Notes: generated by a model from the letters alone, not told the origin. A stretch of DNA of 64,000 nucleotides from JBBIGV01 sp037447335 (GCA_037447335.1 JBBIGV010000009.1:1-64000), one strand, 5' to 3'; shown: positions 36,459 to 46,826, numbered from the stretch's first letter. Translations and numbers: made by a program.

Positions 36459-37468
36459 TTAATCTCTACATAATTAGCTTGATATTCATCGGAAGTTTTC
36501 GGCTTCCTGAAAAATTCTCTGATTAGTGATATTGTAGGAAAAATTTTACAAGATAAACTTACAGCCGCAGCTTTAAATGATTTTTTTTTGATGGCAAGTA
36601 AAAGATATAATGCAAGTAATATTACCAGCAATCCTTCGAGCAATAAAAGATCGAAGTATAACCCTCCTAAAATATAAGCAATAATAAAAAAGATGAATAC
36701 CAGCAGATGAAATGCATAGAAATGTTCAAATGCGAGCTGCCAGAAAAATCCGTTTTCGTATGCAATTCTGAATACTTGTCCTATGCCGGGCTTTTTGCTT
36801 ATCTGTACGGCATTTTTGAATTCGATAACGCTATCACGGTTATGTGTATAGTGTTCTACCATATCAACGGGAATTTTCCAGAGAATATAATTATAACGGC
36901 GGATTCTGATTGCAAGTTCGGCTTCTTCCATATTTCTTATAAAAGGGTTAAACCCGCCGACTTCATCAATAATTGATTTTCTGTATAAACCCGCCCCACC
37001 GAAAGTTGACGCAATACCTTCCTGATCTCCAAGATTCATGCGATCTTTAACTACTTTAATAATATTACCATTTTCAGTGTAGAGGTCATTTATCCATCCG
37101 CAAACGCCGGCAAATTTTTCATTCTTTTCGAGAATATCAATTGCTTTGTTCAGCCAATTTTCGTTAACAACCATGTCTCCATCAAGGTAAAGCACATAGT
37201 TCCCATTTGAATTTTTAGTGCCGATATATCTGCCGGCAGAAGGTGAAACCATTTCGTGTTCCCGGAACTGAAGTATTTTTATAGGAAAAGTTTTGGCAAT
37301 TTCCACCGTCCTGTCGGATGAGACTGAATCAACAAAAATGATTTCTTTCGAATCAACGCTTTTAGCTGCATCTAAAACCGATTGGATGCAGCGTGCAATA
37401 TTTTCTTCTTCGTTTCTTGCAATAATTACAACAGATAGAAACACTGAATCATTATTCAGTTTGCGCAT
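36455..37468 (-). CDS. Glycosyltransferase family 2 with C-terminal membrane helices
   Basis: A 337-residue GT-A enzyme. The N-terminal half has VVIIARNEEENIARCIQSV, IFVDSVSSDRTVEIA and the DxD-type metal motif in LYLDGDMVV; the acceptor region GGFNPFIRNMEEAELAIRIRR follows. The C-terminal ~90 residues have two or three hydrophobic helices (FHLLVFIFFIIAYILGGLYF and following), as in membrane-bound GT2s. It is coupled by overlap with the deacetylase gene. Confidence 0.88.
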   Translation of the reverse strand: MRKLNNDSVFLSVVIIARNEEENIARCIQSVLDAAKSVDSKEIIFVDSVSSDRTVEIAKTFPIKILQFREHEMVSPSAGRYIGTKNSNGNYVLYLDGDMVVNENWLNKAIDILEKNEKFAGVCGWINDLYTENGNIIKVVKDRMNLGDQEGIASTFGGAGLYRKSIIDEVGGFNPFIRNMEEAELAIRIRRYNYILWKIPVDMVEHYTHNRDSVIEFKNAVQISKKPGIGQVFRIAYENGFFWQLAFEHFYAFHLLVFIFFIIAYILGGLYFDLLLLEGLLVILLALYLLLAIKKKSFKAAAVSLSCKIFPTISLIREFFRKPKTSDEYQANYVEIK

Positions 37469-37527
37469 TTTAAAATCATTCCTGATTAATTTTATGTTTA
37501 GAGATTTATTTGCTGCAAAAAATTGAA

Positions 37528-38853
37528 TTATTTACCGAGCCACCTGATGTCCGGTGATTCTTCTTTGTCTGCAGGAATAAATGCGATATTAGCAAAACCT
37601 ACAAGGAGGAAAAAAACGCCGTACGACAACATTGTAAAATTTGATTCGGTTAAACCCTGAATAAAAAAATACACCAAAAGTAATACGTGAAATGCGTATC
37701 CGATATTGCCGCTGCGCTTAAAAAATATAAAGGCTTTTTTAAGGCTTATAGCAGCAAAAGTTACATAGGCAGTTGTTCCAATCAAACCTATTCCCAGAAT
37801 GGATTCGATATAAGCATTATGTGCACTGATAATACCAAAACCCATACGCAGAGAAATTGTATAAATGTGCTGGATAGTCCAGAAGCTGTCATATCCATAA
37901 CCTATGAATAATCTTTCTTTAATATAATCAAAGGATAATGACCAAATTCTCAACCGACCGTTCAAAGAATTTATGTCGCCTTCATTCCTGCCAAGATTTA
38001 CAGCTGAGGATAACAGGCTGAATTGTTCACCGCCGACATTCATTGCAAAAAAGCCTAACAATCCTGCTACACATATCATAGCGCTTATTATAAAGATTTT
38101 TTTCAAAGTTAGTTGTGAAGACATGAAAGCAAGCATTGAAACTACAGCAAGAGAAGTTACAAAAGAAGTTCTCGACTTTGTAAGTATTAGGAATCCTAAT
38201 GCAATAAGTGCAAAAGAAAGGAAGAAAAGTTTATCCTTGCTGCGCCCGTGATATATAACAGCGGCGCTTATAAACATTATTGAGCATGAAATTGCCTGAA
38301 TGTTGGGATGTACAGTTCCCATAAAGCGATAGTCACTATCGACAGGATTGAATGTGCCATTAGCAAGTTCAGCCAGTACGCCTGTGAAAACAAAAATAGT
38401 TGATGAAATAAAAGCAAAGTAAGGTACGGCAGTTATCCAGTACCTGTTTGCAAATGCAAGTGCAAGAAGCCAGTAAATAATAAAGATCAGAAGTCTTCTG
38501 CCGGTTAAAGCCGGTTCAATAGACCAAAAAAACGTAAACATCACAAAAACCAGGTAGAAAAGGAGTATCCAACCTCTTACACCGCTAATAGTTAAATTGC
38601 TTAATCCTTGTCTGTACAGGAGAACGATTGCAAACAGCCCTAGTAAAGGAGCAGCAAGTCTTCTCAGCGGGTTACCCTCGGTTGTTTGAGTTTCAAATAC
38701 TTCTGCAGACTGATCAAAATGCTCTACGAGCGAAAACTTAAAATCATGCCCACCCAATAAAAAAAACAATATGGTTAGCAGAAGAAAACTTAACCACGGA
38801 ACTGAAGGAACAGTTTCCTGATCAGCGGATGTTAATACGTAACTATCTTTCAT
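37528..38853 (-). CDS. O-antigen ligase/polymerase family membrane protein (Wzy-like)
   Basis: A 441-residue protein with 11-12 predicted helices. The large periplasmic loop has NGRLRIWSLSFDYIKERLFIG and SAHNAYIESILGIG, characteristic of the O-antigen ligase/Wzy C-terminal domain, and KSRTSFVTSL in the helical part. It joins or polymerises lipid-linked repeat units at the periplasmic face. Together with the adjacent flippase it points to a Wzx/Wzy-type assembly route. Its start overlaps the flippase stop by 4 bases. Confidence 0.85.
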   Translation of the reverse strand: MKDSYVLTSADQETVPSVPWLSFLLLTILFFLLGGHDFKFSLVEHFDQSAEVFETQTTEGNPLRRLAAPLLGLFAIVLLYRQGLSNLTISGVRGWILLFYLVFVMFTFFWSIEPALTGRRLLIFIIYWLLALAFANRYWITAVPYFAFISSTIFVFTGVLAELANGTFNPVDSDYRFMGTVHPNIQAISCSIMFISAAVIYHGRSKDKLFFLSFALIALGFLILTKSRTSFVTSLAVVSMLAFMSSQLTLKKIFIISAMICVAGLLGFFAMNVGGEQFSLLSSAVNLGRNEGDINSLNGRLRIWSLSFDYIKERLFIGYGYDSFWTIQHIYTISLRMGFGIISAHNAYIESILGIGLIGTTAYVTFAAISLKKAFIFFKRSGNIGYAFHVLLLVYFFIQGLTESNFTMLSYGVFFLLVGFANIAFIPADKEESPDIRWLGK

Positions 38854-40133
38854 GATTTAACCGGTACATATTTATTAAATGCTAAATACCTGAACCCGAG
38901 AGCCAAAAGGTTTCCGGCTAACAGACCTAGTGCGGTACCTAGCGGGCCGAATTCCTTAACAAACCATATTCCTGCTGTGAACAGTAAAACCATCGGAATA
39001 ATATTAATCTTGAAGTCAACAACCGTTTTTTCAACAGCGTAAAGCGCTCTTGAATATGAAAAAGCGAATGCGAGCGAAAGTAAATTTATTGCAAGAACCG
39101 AAACAACAAGTCCGTTACCGGAATATTTATCGCCGTAAAAAGTTGTGGTTAAAAATTCACCAAATAGTATAAGAAATAATGCACAAAAAGTCATTACAGC
39201 TGTAAATACTCCGGTTGCTTTTTTAGTATAATTTCTCAAATGTGAAATACCGCCTTCTGCAAAGGAATGTGCAATTTTAGGAGTGAAAAAATTCTGCATA
39301 CCTAAAAAAACAGGATTAAACAATGCAACAACTGCCTGGCAGGCACCTAAAATTCCGTTAGCTTCCGGTCCGTGAAAAGAAACGAGCACCCAGGGATAAA
39401 GATAAAATGCAACACTCCATAATAAGCCGCTGGCAAAAATCCATTTACCAGTCTGCCAGTTCTGCTTTAAATCTGTAAATGAGTGATTAAGTTTGATCAG
39501 CAGGTCTTTTCTTATATTAAAAAGCCATAGCAGGCTAATCGTACCGCAAGCAAGCCCCATCATCAAATATGCAGTTGATGTTGTAAGCAATCCTAAGTAA
39601 GCCAGTACCAGCAATCCGCCGATCTGAATTATGCTTACGCTTGTATCAAGAATAAGAGCCGTTTTCATCTGAAGATTAGCAAAGCTTACCCGGCGAGTAT
39701 ATTCTCTTAATAGAATAAAGCTTATCACTCCAATTAAGGTTAACAGTATTGCATCAAATCCGGCTGGCAGTATATCTGAAGGTACGAATAATAATACAAT
39801 CGCCATGAACACCATAATTAGTCCTGAAAGCATAAATTGATGAACCATTGTACTGCCTGTATATCTCCGGTGTTCATCACCCTTTAGCCTTGGGCTGAAA
39901 ATCATATAAGGCGTATTTATAATGTGTCCCTGCACTTCCATAATGAAGGTTACAATTGTTAGTCCTAAAATATAAAGTCCGAATTGTTCTTTAGTACAAA
40001 CACGACCAATTATAACTCCCGTCAGAAAATTTGCAATACTAAAAACACCCTGATCAATAAGGGTCAGGTATCCTTTACTTGCGTTATCACCATACAGCAT
40101 TAAGCGGATTTTTTCAAAATTATTTTTTAACAA
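38850..40133 (-). CDS. Polysaccharide flippase (Wzx/MOP superfamily)
   Basis: A 427-residue protein with about 12 hydrophobic helices and short polar loops; the N-terminus (GVFSIANFLTGVIIGRVCTKEQFGLYI) has the typical form of lipopolysaccharide/oligosaccharide flippases. It would move lipid-linked repeats across the inner membrane. Located between the AsnB-like amidotransferase and the ligase gene. Confidence 0.85.
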   Translation of the reverse strand: MLKNNFEKIRLMLYGDNASKGYLTLIDQGVFSIANFLTGVIIGRVCTKEQFGLYILGLTIVTFIMEVQGHIINTPYMIFSPRLKGDEHRRYTGSTMVHQFMLSGLIMVFMAIVLLFVPSDILPAGFDAILLTLIGVISFILLREYTRRVSFANLQMKTALILDTSVSIIQIGGLLVLAYLGLLTTSTAYLMMGLACGTISLLWLFNIRKDLLIKLNHSFTDLKQNWQTGKWIFASGLLWSVAFYLYPWVLVSFHGPEANGILGACQAVVALFNPVFLGMQNFFTPKIAHSFAEGGISHLRNYTKKATGVFTAVMTFCALFLILFGEFLTTTFYGDKYSGNGLVVSVLAINLLSLAFAFSYSRALYAVEKTVVDFKINIIPMVLLFTAGIWFVKEFGPLGTALGLLAGNLLALGFRYLAFNKYVPVKS

Positions 40134-40172
40134 TGCCGTATCTCAAATGCATCAATTAAATAAAAAGTTGTT

Positions 40173-42068
40173 TTATGTTTCATTCCAGACAACCGGTTTA
40201 ATGAACATCTCGTGCCAGATTTCAAAAGTTAACAAACTGAATAAAATTCTTTTATGATCTTCCTTTTTATTCTGGTGCTCATCAAGCATTTTTCTGATTG
40301 GCAGAGGATTAAGAAATGTTCTGCATGCAGATCCTTCGCTTAAAAGTTTATCTTCTACCGATTTTCTCATTTCAGATTGAAACCATTCGTCAACAGGAAT
40401 TGCAAACCCTACTTTTTTTCTTTTAATGAGGTCGTCCGATAACCACTTTGAAGCTGCTTTTTTCAAAAGGTACTTTTGTGTCAACCCTTTTATCTTTAAT
40501 GAAGGCGGGATAGATTCGACAAAATTCATTAATTCAAGGTCAAGAAAGGGAACACGTGCTTCAAGCGAAACAGCCATAGACATCTTATCGCCGTAGGTCA
40601 ATAAATTATCAGATAAAGAAAAGCGGGAGTCAATGTAAAGCATCTGGCTTAAACCATCCAGTCCGGCAACATCATCCTGCCAGATTTTAATAGAATCAAT
40701 TATCTCATTATTCCCGTTTGCCTGAAAACTATTCTGAAGCAGTTCTTTTTTTAATTCATGGTTAATTGTATTGTAAACATGAAACATTCTTTGCACGGGG
40801 TCTTGTATGCCCAGTGAACGAACAGCACGCTTTAATCTTTCGTTTCTTGGAAGCCGTTCGATCAGAGGTGCAACAATAGTTTGTCTGAGAAACGCAGGAA
40901 TAAGCCGGTAAACAGAACCATATCGTTCACCAAGATGGCGCGGATATCCGGCAAACGGTTCATCTGCACCCTGACCGGTTAACACTACAGTTACGTGCTG
41001 CCTGGCCAGCTTACAAATTAAATAGAATGCGAGTGTTGAAGTTGTTGCAACGGGTTCTTCAAGATGCCATATTGAGTGAGGAAGAAGATCTTCGTAATCT
41101 TTCGATGATACAACTGCTTCGAAGTGATTGCTTCCAATACTTTTTGCTACTTCACGAGCTATGTGTAATTCATTAAACTCATAATCACCTTCAAATCCTA
41201 CCGTAAAAGTTTTGATTTGCTCGCCGGATAGTTCTGTCATAATCTTTACAAGAGTTGATGAATCAACCCCGCCGCTAAGCATTGCACCCAAAGGTACATC
41301 AGATATCATTTGGCGTTTTACAGCCTGAACGATTCTTTCGCGAAGTTCTTCGATTAGTTCATTCTCTTTGAATGCATAATTTAATTTTGGAGGCTTCTTA
41401 TAAAATCTTTGTACTTTAAATCCATTTTCAGAACAAATTAATGCAAAACCGGGTGGAAGTTTTTTTATTCCTTTAAAAGCTGTACTTGGAGAGGGGACGT
41501 AAGTAAGAGTCAGGAAATCACTTAATGCCTGCAGGTCAACTTCACGTTTAACTTGTGAAAAATGTAAAATTGATTTAAGCTCGCTTCCGAAAACAATTGA
41601 TTTATCACTTGCCCGGTAATAAAGCGGTTTTATTCCGAATGGATCACGGGCAAGAATAAGCTGCCGGTTATTCGAATCCCAAAGTGCAAATCCATACATT
41701 CCATTAAGTTTGCTGAAGGCGTCCATTCCCCATTGTTCATAAGCATGAATAATTGTTTCTGTGTCGGAATTTGTCTTAAATGTGTGACCAAGCGATGTAA
41801 GTTCTGAACGAAGGTCAGGGAAATTATATATCTCACCATTAAAAGCAATCCAAACCGAACCGTTTTCGTTGCACATTGGCTGATGACCTGTAGAAAGATC
41901 AATAATAGATAACCTTCTGAATCCGAGGAATAAACCTGCCTTGTCAAAGAAGTATGAACCTTCATCATCCGGTCCCCGATGAATAATAGAATTCTTCATC
42001 TTTTCAGAAAGATGCCTATCAACGGGTTCTTTTGATTTGTAATTGTATATGCCGGTAATTCCGCACAT
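40173..42068 (-). CDS. Glutamine-dependent asparagine-synthase-like amidotransferase
   Basis: A 631-residue protein with two domains: an N-terminal class II glutamine amidotransferase starting MCGITGIYNY, with Cys2 as nucleophile, and a C-terminal synthetase with the PP-loop SGGVDSSTL. It looks like AsnB, but related copies in exopolysaccharide loci are thought to amidate sugar acids or other carboxylates rather than Asp. In this locus it could amidate a uronic acid or the peptide, so the product is open. There is no second asn gene in the window for comparison. Confidence 0.85.
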   Translation of the reverse strand: MCGITGIYNYKSKEPVDRHLSEKMKNSIIHRGPDDEGSYFFDKAGLFLGFRRLSIIDLSTGHQPMCNENGSVWIAFNGEIYNFPDLRSELTSLGHTFKTNSDTETIIHAYEQWGMDAFSKLNGMYGFALWDSNNRQLILARDPFGIKPLYYRASDKSIVFGSELKSILHFSQVKREVDLQALSDFLTLTYVPSPSTAFKGIKKLPPGFALICSENGFKVQRFYKKPPKLNYAFKENELIEELRERIVQAVKRQMISDVPLGAMLSGGVDSSTLVKIMTELSGEQIKTFTVGFEGDYEFNELHIAREVAKSIGSNHFEAVVSSKDYEDLLPHSIWHLEEPVATTSTLAFYLICKLARQHVTVVLTGQGADEPFAGYPRHLGERYGSVYRLIPAFLRQTIVAPLIERLPRNERLKRAVRSLGIQDPVQRMFHVYNTINHELKKELLQNSFQANGNNEIIDSIKIWQDDVAGLDGLSQMLYIDSRFSLSDNLLTYGDKMSMAVSLEARVPFLDLELMNFVESIPPSLKIKGLTQKYLLKKAASKWLSDDLIKRKKVGFAIPVDEWFQSEMRKSVEDKLLSEGSACRTFLNPLPIRKMLDEHQNKKEDHKRILFSLLTFEIWHEMFIKPVVWNET

Positions 42069-42073
42069 TGTCT

Positions 42074-43348
42074 TTATCCTGTTTGAATGGTTTTAATTTT
42101 ATACAGCCACAATGCAAGACTTCTGAACAATTGTGCCTGCCCCCATCTGAGATAGGGAACATTATTCCAACCAGCCAATAGTTTTCGTGTCCTGAAGTAA
42201 CCTTTTTTGGTTTGCCAGTTTTCTGCCAAATCATCAAGCTGAGATTTCAGAATTTTTTTGGAAGAGTTTTTTGAGCTGTCATAAATCAAAAGTAAGTTTA
42301 ACGATTCAGCATAATCATAAAGTTCTTGTTTATAGACTGTTAGCCTTTGTGCTTTTGCAAATGGTTTTGGTAAGCCTTTTTCATTTAAGAGGTTATTTAA
42401 GTAGAAGTTCATTCCTTTTTCGATAACCGGCTTAAGATTTTTATCGGCTGTCAGTTTTTCAATCTTGATAAGATTTTTTAAAACGAAGCAGGTATGAAAG
42501 TGGTCAATAAAAGGATCGGTACCATCCGCTGCATAAAACCACGAGCCATCCTGCCTCTGGGCGTTAATTACAAAGTTTAGATTATTCTGAGCAGTCTCAG
42601 CATAACCTGCAACACCAAACTTTTCTGCAGCATCTATTAAGGTAAATGCCCTGTATGCGCTGGCATTAACAACAAACCGGATTTTACCGACAATATTGGC
42701 TGCGGGTACATAAGAACATGCTGCAGAGTTCTCATCTGCTTTTTCTTCAGCATAATCTTCTGAAACGTGGTCGGCTACAGATTTCATTACATCTTTCCAT
42801 TTTTGGTTTCCGTCAATTTCATAAATATCACGGAATGCTTCATAACCATAAGGAGTATTTGTAATAAGAGGAGTAAACTTTTTTATTATACCACTGTTTG
42901 TCATCCAGTCAAATGGATAACCCCACCCGGTGTTTACGAAGCCCGGGCATTTTTGCTTTAATAATTCATCTAAGAAGTGAACTGCAATATTATAAAATTC
43001 TTCTTTACCGGTTGCTTTATAAAGATAAGCATAACCCATAGCAAAGTGTGCATCAGCCATTGGAAAGCGCTGGCGATGCATAAAAAGCTTTCTTGCTGAT
43101 GGGGTAAAAGCATCCATTAATACGAACGGGGATGCAAGGAGAGTTCCGAGGAAAGGTTTTTTATAGTAAAGTAATTTTGATTTTTGTCCGATGCCGGTTG
43201 CCCAAAAATCATATTGGTCTTGTGAAGTCTCGCCATAGGACGTGAGCCAGTTATGAAACCGTTGAATCATACCCGAAATTTTCGTGTAGGATTCATCGGT
43301 AATTTTATTCTCATTCTGTAAGGGCAATATGTTAGTGTAGTTGGTCAA
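42074..43348 (-). CDS. Alpha/alpha-toroid-like protein of the polysaccharide locus
   Basis: A 424-residue soluble protein that I cannot assign to a named family. The pattern of paired helices separated by loops with Trp/Tyr/Gly (GYAYLYKATGKEEFYNIAV, AFRDIYEIDGNQKWKDVM, AQRQDGSWFYAADG, WGQAQLFRSLALWLYKI) is that of an alpha/alpha toroid, as in D-glucuronyl C5-epimerases, glycoside hydrolases and prenyltransferases. Location between AsnB-like and NodB-like genes suggests a sugar-modifying role such as an epimerase or lyase. Confidence 0.45.
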   Translation of the reverse strand: MTNYTNILPLQNENKITDESYTKISGMIQRFHNWLTSYGETSQDQYDFWATGIGQKSKLLYYKKPFLGTLLASPFVLMDAFTPSARKLFMHRQRFPMADAHFAMGYAYLYKATGKEEFYNIAVHFLDELLKQKCPGFVNTGWGYPFDWMTNSGIIKKFTPLITNTPYGYEAFRDIYEIDGNQKWKDVMKSVADHVSEDYAEEKADENSAACSYVPAANIVGKIRFVVNASAYRAFTLIDAAEKFGVAGYAETAQNNLNFVINAQRQDGSWFYAADGTDPFIDHFHTCFVLKNLIKIEKLTADKNLKPVIEKGMNFYLNNLLNEKGLPKPFAKAQRLTVYKQELYDYAESLNLLLIYDSSKNSSKKILKSQLDDLAENWQTKKGYFRTRKLLAGWNNVPYLRWGQAQLFRSLALWLYKIKTIQTG

Positions 43349-43349
43349 T

Positions 43350-44456
43350 TTAATTTTCCGAATAAGGATTCAAACGATAATCATTTAAGTTGAAATCTGT
43401 AAAATCTGCAAAGAAATATATATCAGAATTATTTCTTACATATTCAAGAAATGGTTTTAGTTGTTTTTCATTGATCTTTGTGAAAATCTTGGAATGACCA
43501 ATTAACACTACGGGAACTTTTTTATCGAAATCCGAATATTTTTTTTCTATACGCTTCAAGCCTGCAATTAATTGTTTCCCGGTGCATTGATTGAAGTCCA
43601 TTTTCCAGGCATGTTTATCTGAAAACAAAGAAACTATTTTAGTAAATACTGATTTTTTTTCTTCAGCTTTATTCGCTGAATTTTCATTTAAATCTGCGGG
43701 TTCATACTTTTGATCCGGATGCATTTTTTCGAGTATCAGCCGGAATATTCTGTTGGGTGAAAGGAAAGCAAAAATGTTCCTGTTTTCACTGTAAATCGGA
43801 AACTCGAGCAACTTTCCTTGTTTATCATATTTACATACATCGGTGTGATCAACTGTCCATGGTATTGCATCGTTAAACGCATCAGTATAATCGAAAGTGA
43901 CTCTGCCGGTTCTCTTCCCGTATTTAAAGACAGATGTATCAATAGCGATAGTGTTACTTACCAGCGCTTTAACAATGTTTGCTGAAGGATGCATTGACCA
44001 GTTGGCAGCCCGGAATGCAAAGCAGGTATAATCGGGTTTTACCGGTTTAAGCAACTCTTCGAGAAAATTTTTTCCCGCTTTAACAAGTTCATTTAATCTT
44101 TCAAACGGAAGATCAGCAATGCTGTATTCTTCCCAGTTCTGATTCCATTTCCCGTTGATGTTTCTGGCATTAAAGTAAGAAGGATGAATATGAAGCTGAA
44201 CATCATGCCCGGATTTAACAGCAGTTTTTAATTGAGTGGTAATTTCTTCGTAATGAAACTCATCGTTACCGGTTTCCTGAAAATGTTCACCGAAGCGGAT
44301 TATCTCACCAATATCAGCCATAATAGTCAGCTTTGCGCCATACTGATTAAATAACTGCATCATTCTATCAGTCGGTTCAACCATAAGATCTTTTGGTGAG
44401 CCTTCACCATTGCCGTGAATTTCGTAGTCTGAAGTAAATACAATTCCGAATTTCAT
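43350..44456 (-). CDS. Divergent NodB-like polysaccharide deacetylase
   Basis: The open frame begins at 44519, but the ATG at 44456 gives a better protein (368 residues) starting MKFGIVFTSDYEIHG and does not overlap the upstream gene. The fold appears NodB-like: an acidic metal motif (FTSDYEIHGNGEG), a His-x-His region (VQLHIHPSYFNA) and an Arg in FAFRAANWSMHP. It is longer than the usual domain, with a C-terminal extension. Metal ligands are partly present, so activity is likely but not certain. Confidence 0.6.
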   Translation of the reverse strand: MKFGIVFTSDYEIHGNGEGSPKDLMVEPTDRMMQLFNQYGAKLTIMADIGEIIRFGEHFQETGNDEFHYEEITTQLKTAVKSGHDVQLHIHPSYFNARNINGKWNQNWEEYSIADLPFERLNELVKAGKNFLEELLKPVKPDYTCFAFRAANWSMHPSANIVKALVSNTIAIDTSVFKYGKRTGRVTFDYTDAFNDAIPWTVDHTDVCKYDKQGKLLEFPIYSENRNIFAFLSPNRIFRLILEKMHPDQKYEPADLNENSANKAEEKKSVFTKIVSLFSDKHAWKMDFNQCTGKQLIAGLKRIEKKYSDFDKKVPVVLIGHSKIFTKINEKQLKPFLEYVRNNSDIYFFADFTDFNLNDYRLNPYSEN

Positions 44457-44457
44457 A

Positions 44458-45528
44458 TTATGCTTTCTTTCCGTTTGCCATAAATTCAATTTCATTAAGG
44501 ATAGCCTGCATGGTTTCACTGCTGCCTGTTGAAGCGGAAGAAATTTTATTCCTTTTTATCAGTTTGATTTTTGAATATATGTCGTCGTTATTTTTAATCA
44601 GTATAAGTTTGCCGGTTTGCTCGAGAAATTTATCTACGTTTCCGATTTTACCGCCGAAGGTACTATAAGCGGGCACATCAAGTGCTGCAGCTTCACGTAT
44701 CATAGTTCCGCCGCCGCTTATTACCAGGTCAGAATGCCAGATAAGGTTGAGTCCATCAACAACTTTATCAGGAATCATGATTTTACCATTTGTAAAAAAA
44801 ACTTCCCATTTATTCCTGATTTCTGCTGCCTGTTCGTTTGTACGTGGAAGAATAAACATCTTACTATTTTCCTCAGCCAAAACATGCTTCATTACTTCAT
44901 TGAACAGTTCATCGCTCTTTTCTGTATGATAGTGTGCTGATGTTGCTGGTGGTCTTATAGTAACAACAAGATCATCATCATTAAAATCCAGAATATTCTT
45001 AATTGAACTATCGGGCACAAAGCAGGAAGCATATACGTATTCCTTAATGCCCGGATACTTGGAAACTCTTTTAGCAAATGGTAAAAAGCTTTCTGCTTTA
45101 ACTACTTCCGGTATCATAAATAAATCTGCTTTAATAAAAGGAACTCCCTGTCCAAACTCGTAGTCCATTGCCAGGATTGCCGGTATACGCAGTGATGAAG
45201 CCGCAATTAACTGAGCGCGTGAGCCATGCGATAATGATAAATCAGGTTTGTTTCGGATTGCAAAGGGCAGCAGCTGCAAAGTCCGCAGCAGAACTCCGGC
45301 ATATTTCATTAATTTATTTTTGCCGAAATGTTTCCCGATTTTCTTATATGTCATTTTATTTAAATCACAAAGTTGAATAACCTGGGCGTAATCCCTGGCA
45401 GTTAAAACTACCTCGTATCCTTTTTCTTCAAGTATTTTTATTATCGGTTTAAAAAAAAGCACGTGCGGCGAGTTTTCAAAATCAATCCAGATTCTGACTT
45501 TCTTTTTATTTTCCGGAAACACTTCCAT
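44458..45528 (-). CDS. DUF354 glycosyltransferase-like protein
   Basis: A 356-residue protein with the DUF354 start VRIWIDFENSPHVLFFKPIIKILEE. The fold is GT-B-like, with a nucleotide-binding-type strand VISGGGTMIREAAALDVPAYS near the C-terminus. DUF354 proteins are found in polysaccharide loci of Bacteria and Archaea but the reaction is not established. First of the sugar-modification genes following the long gap at 45529-45908. Confidence 0.75.
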   Translation of the reverse strand: MEVFPENKKKVRIWIDFENSPHVLFFKPIIKILEEKGYEVVLTARDYAQVIQLCDLNKMTYKKIGKHFGKNKLMKYAGVLLRTLQLLPFAIRNKPDLSLSHGSRAQLIAASSLRIPAILAMDYEFGQGVPFIKADLFMIPEVVKAESFLPFAKRVSKYPGIKEYVYASCFVPDSSIKNILDFNDDDLVVTIRPPATSAHYHTEKSDELFNEVMKHVLAEENSKMFILPRTNEQAAEIRNKWEVFFTNGKIMIPDKVVDGLNLIWHSDLVISGGGTMIREAAALDVPAYSTFGGKIGNVDKFLEQTGKLILIKNNDDIYSKIKLIKRNKISSASTGSSETMQAILNEIEFMANGKKA

Positions 45529-45908
45529 CTTTATAATGATTAAATGATAACTGTAGAACAGGGAAATAGTGAGCTAAAGCTCTGCGGCGTGTATTCCCTT
45601 AAGTAAAATATTTTTACCAACTAGAACAAAAATTATGCCCTGCGAAAATTTACTAAAACGAGGTTTAATTCAGAAATTGACTGGTTTCTGATTAAAATTT
45701 GAGATGATTGTCCCGCTATGTTCCAAATGTCTTTACTGCATTTTACAGATGAGAATTTAAGAAATTATTCAAGAAAGAATTATCAACTCAGCTTAAGCAT
45801 GTATTCTACCTTAATTAATTCAGCATTCAAAAAACTTAACGAGTATTTATTCATGGCAAATTCAAAAAGACATCAGAACAAACCTTGCCTATGATGAGTT
45901 ACTGATAC
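45529..45908. other. Gene-free gap within the leftward locus
   Basis: About 380 bases with no gene. It contains a short GAGCT-AA-AGCTC hairpin near 45572-45583 and AT-rich sequence; it may hold a promoter for the DUF354 gene and those downstream, which would make the sugar genes separable from the NRPS genes. I see no other structure. Confidence 0.4.
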
Positions 45909-46826
45909 TCATCTGTTGAAATGAAAATTTTTAAAGAATATTGCCAGTTCTTTTGGTAATACGTGCCAGTACTGATTTTCATATCTGGTACGAACATAAT
46001 CAAGAAACTGCAAATAGAATTCTTTCGGAAATTCCTGGTAAGATTTTTTACCACTGCCAAAGTAAATATAATCCGGATGCACATTTATAAGTGCCACGCC
46101 GCCGTTTTCTGCGATCCAATCAAGTTTCTTTTTCCAGATTTCGATACCGGGTTCATTCATAGTTATAAATAATGTAAAATCCTGAACCAACGTATACGGC
46201 AATTCGACATAACCGTTTCCAACGCCGTTGCCATCGACCCAGAAAGGAAATATAGTTCCCACACCATCCGATTGCGGTTCAAACGGGTCAGTATCGAAGG
46301 TTGAAGCGTCATAAAGAATATTAAGATGCCGCAGCCATTCCAGGTTATGGTGCATAGCAGGGGAACGGAATCCATCGGCATTCCATTCTGTTATGTAGTT
46401 ATTTATTTTTTTCGCTCGTCTTAAAAACTCTTCTTTTGAACTATATAATTTACCATCGTGGTTTAAGCCATGCACACCAACTTCAAAACCGTTTTCAACA
46501 ATATATTTCCTTAAATCCGGATCAACAAAGTATCGTTCCGGAACGAAATTAAAAGATGATTTAAAGCCAAGTTCTTTTTCAAGAAGGAGTAAATGTTTAC
46601 ATTTATCGTGTCCTCCTTGTAATTCAACATCGTGGGTAAGTATAAATGCAAATTTTTTCCCATCTGGCCATCCTCTCCATCCATCAGGCGCTGATGCGGA
46701 TGAAGGTAAGATAGGCCAAACATCAGTATATTTTTTACGCTGGTATTTTACTAATTGCCTGCGCAGGAGTATCTGAAGTTTCCGGGGAATTAACGGTTTA
46801 AATATATAAAATAGTTTTTGCAGCAT
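45909..46826 (-). CDS. Polysaccharide deacetylase (NodB-like)
   Basis: A 305-residue protein of NodB type: the acidic motif FILTHDVELQGG, the His pair in GVHGLNHDGKLY, RSPAMHHNLEWL, and an Asp-rich strand YDASTFDTDPFEP before a long C-terminal part ending in the WHVLPKELA region. It sits just downstream of the NRPS genes, so the NRPS product or the sugar it decorates may be deacetylated here. It is the second clear NodB enzyme of the locus. Confidence 0.8.
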   Translation of the reverse strand: MLQKLFYIFKPLIPRKLQILLRRQLVKYQRKKYTDVWPILPSSASAPDGWRGWPDGKKFAFILTHDVELQGGHDKCKHLLLLEKELGFKSSFNFVPERYFVDPDLRKYIVENGFEVGVHGLNHDGKLYSSKEEFLRRAKKINNYITEWNADGFRSPAMHHNLEWLRHLNILYDASTFDTDPFEPQSDGVGTIFPFWVDGNGVGNGYVELPYTLVQDFTLFITMNEPGIEIWKKKLDWIAENGGVALINVHPDYIYFGSGKKSYQEFPKEFYLQFLDYVRTRYENQYWHVLPKELAIFFKNFHFNR

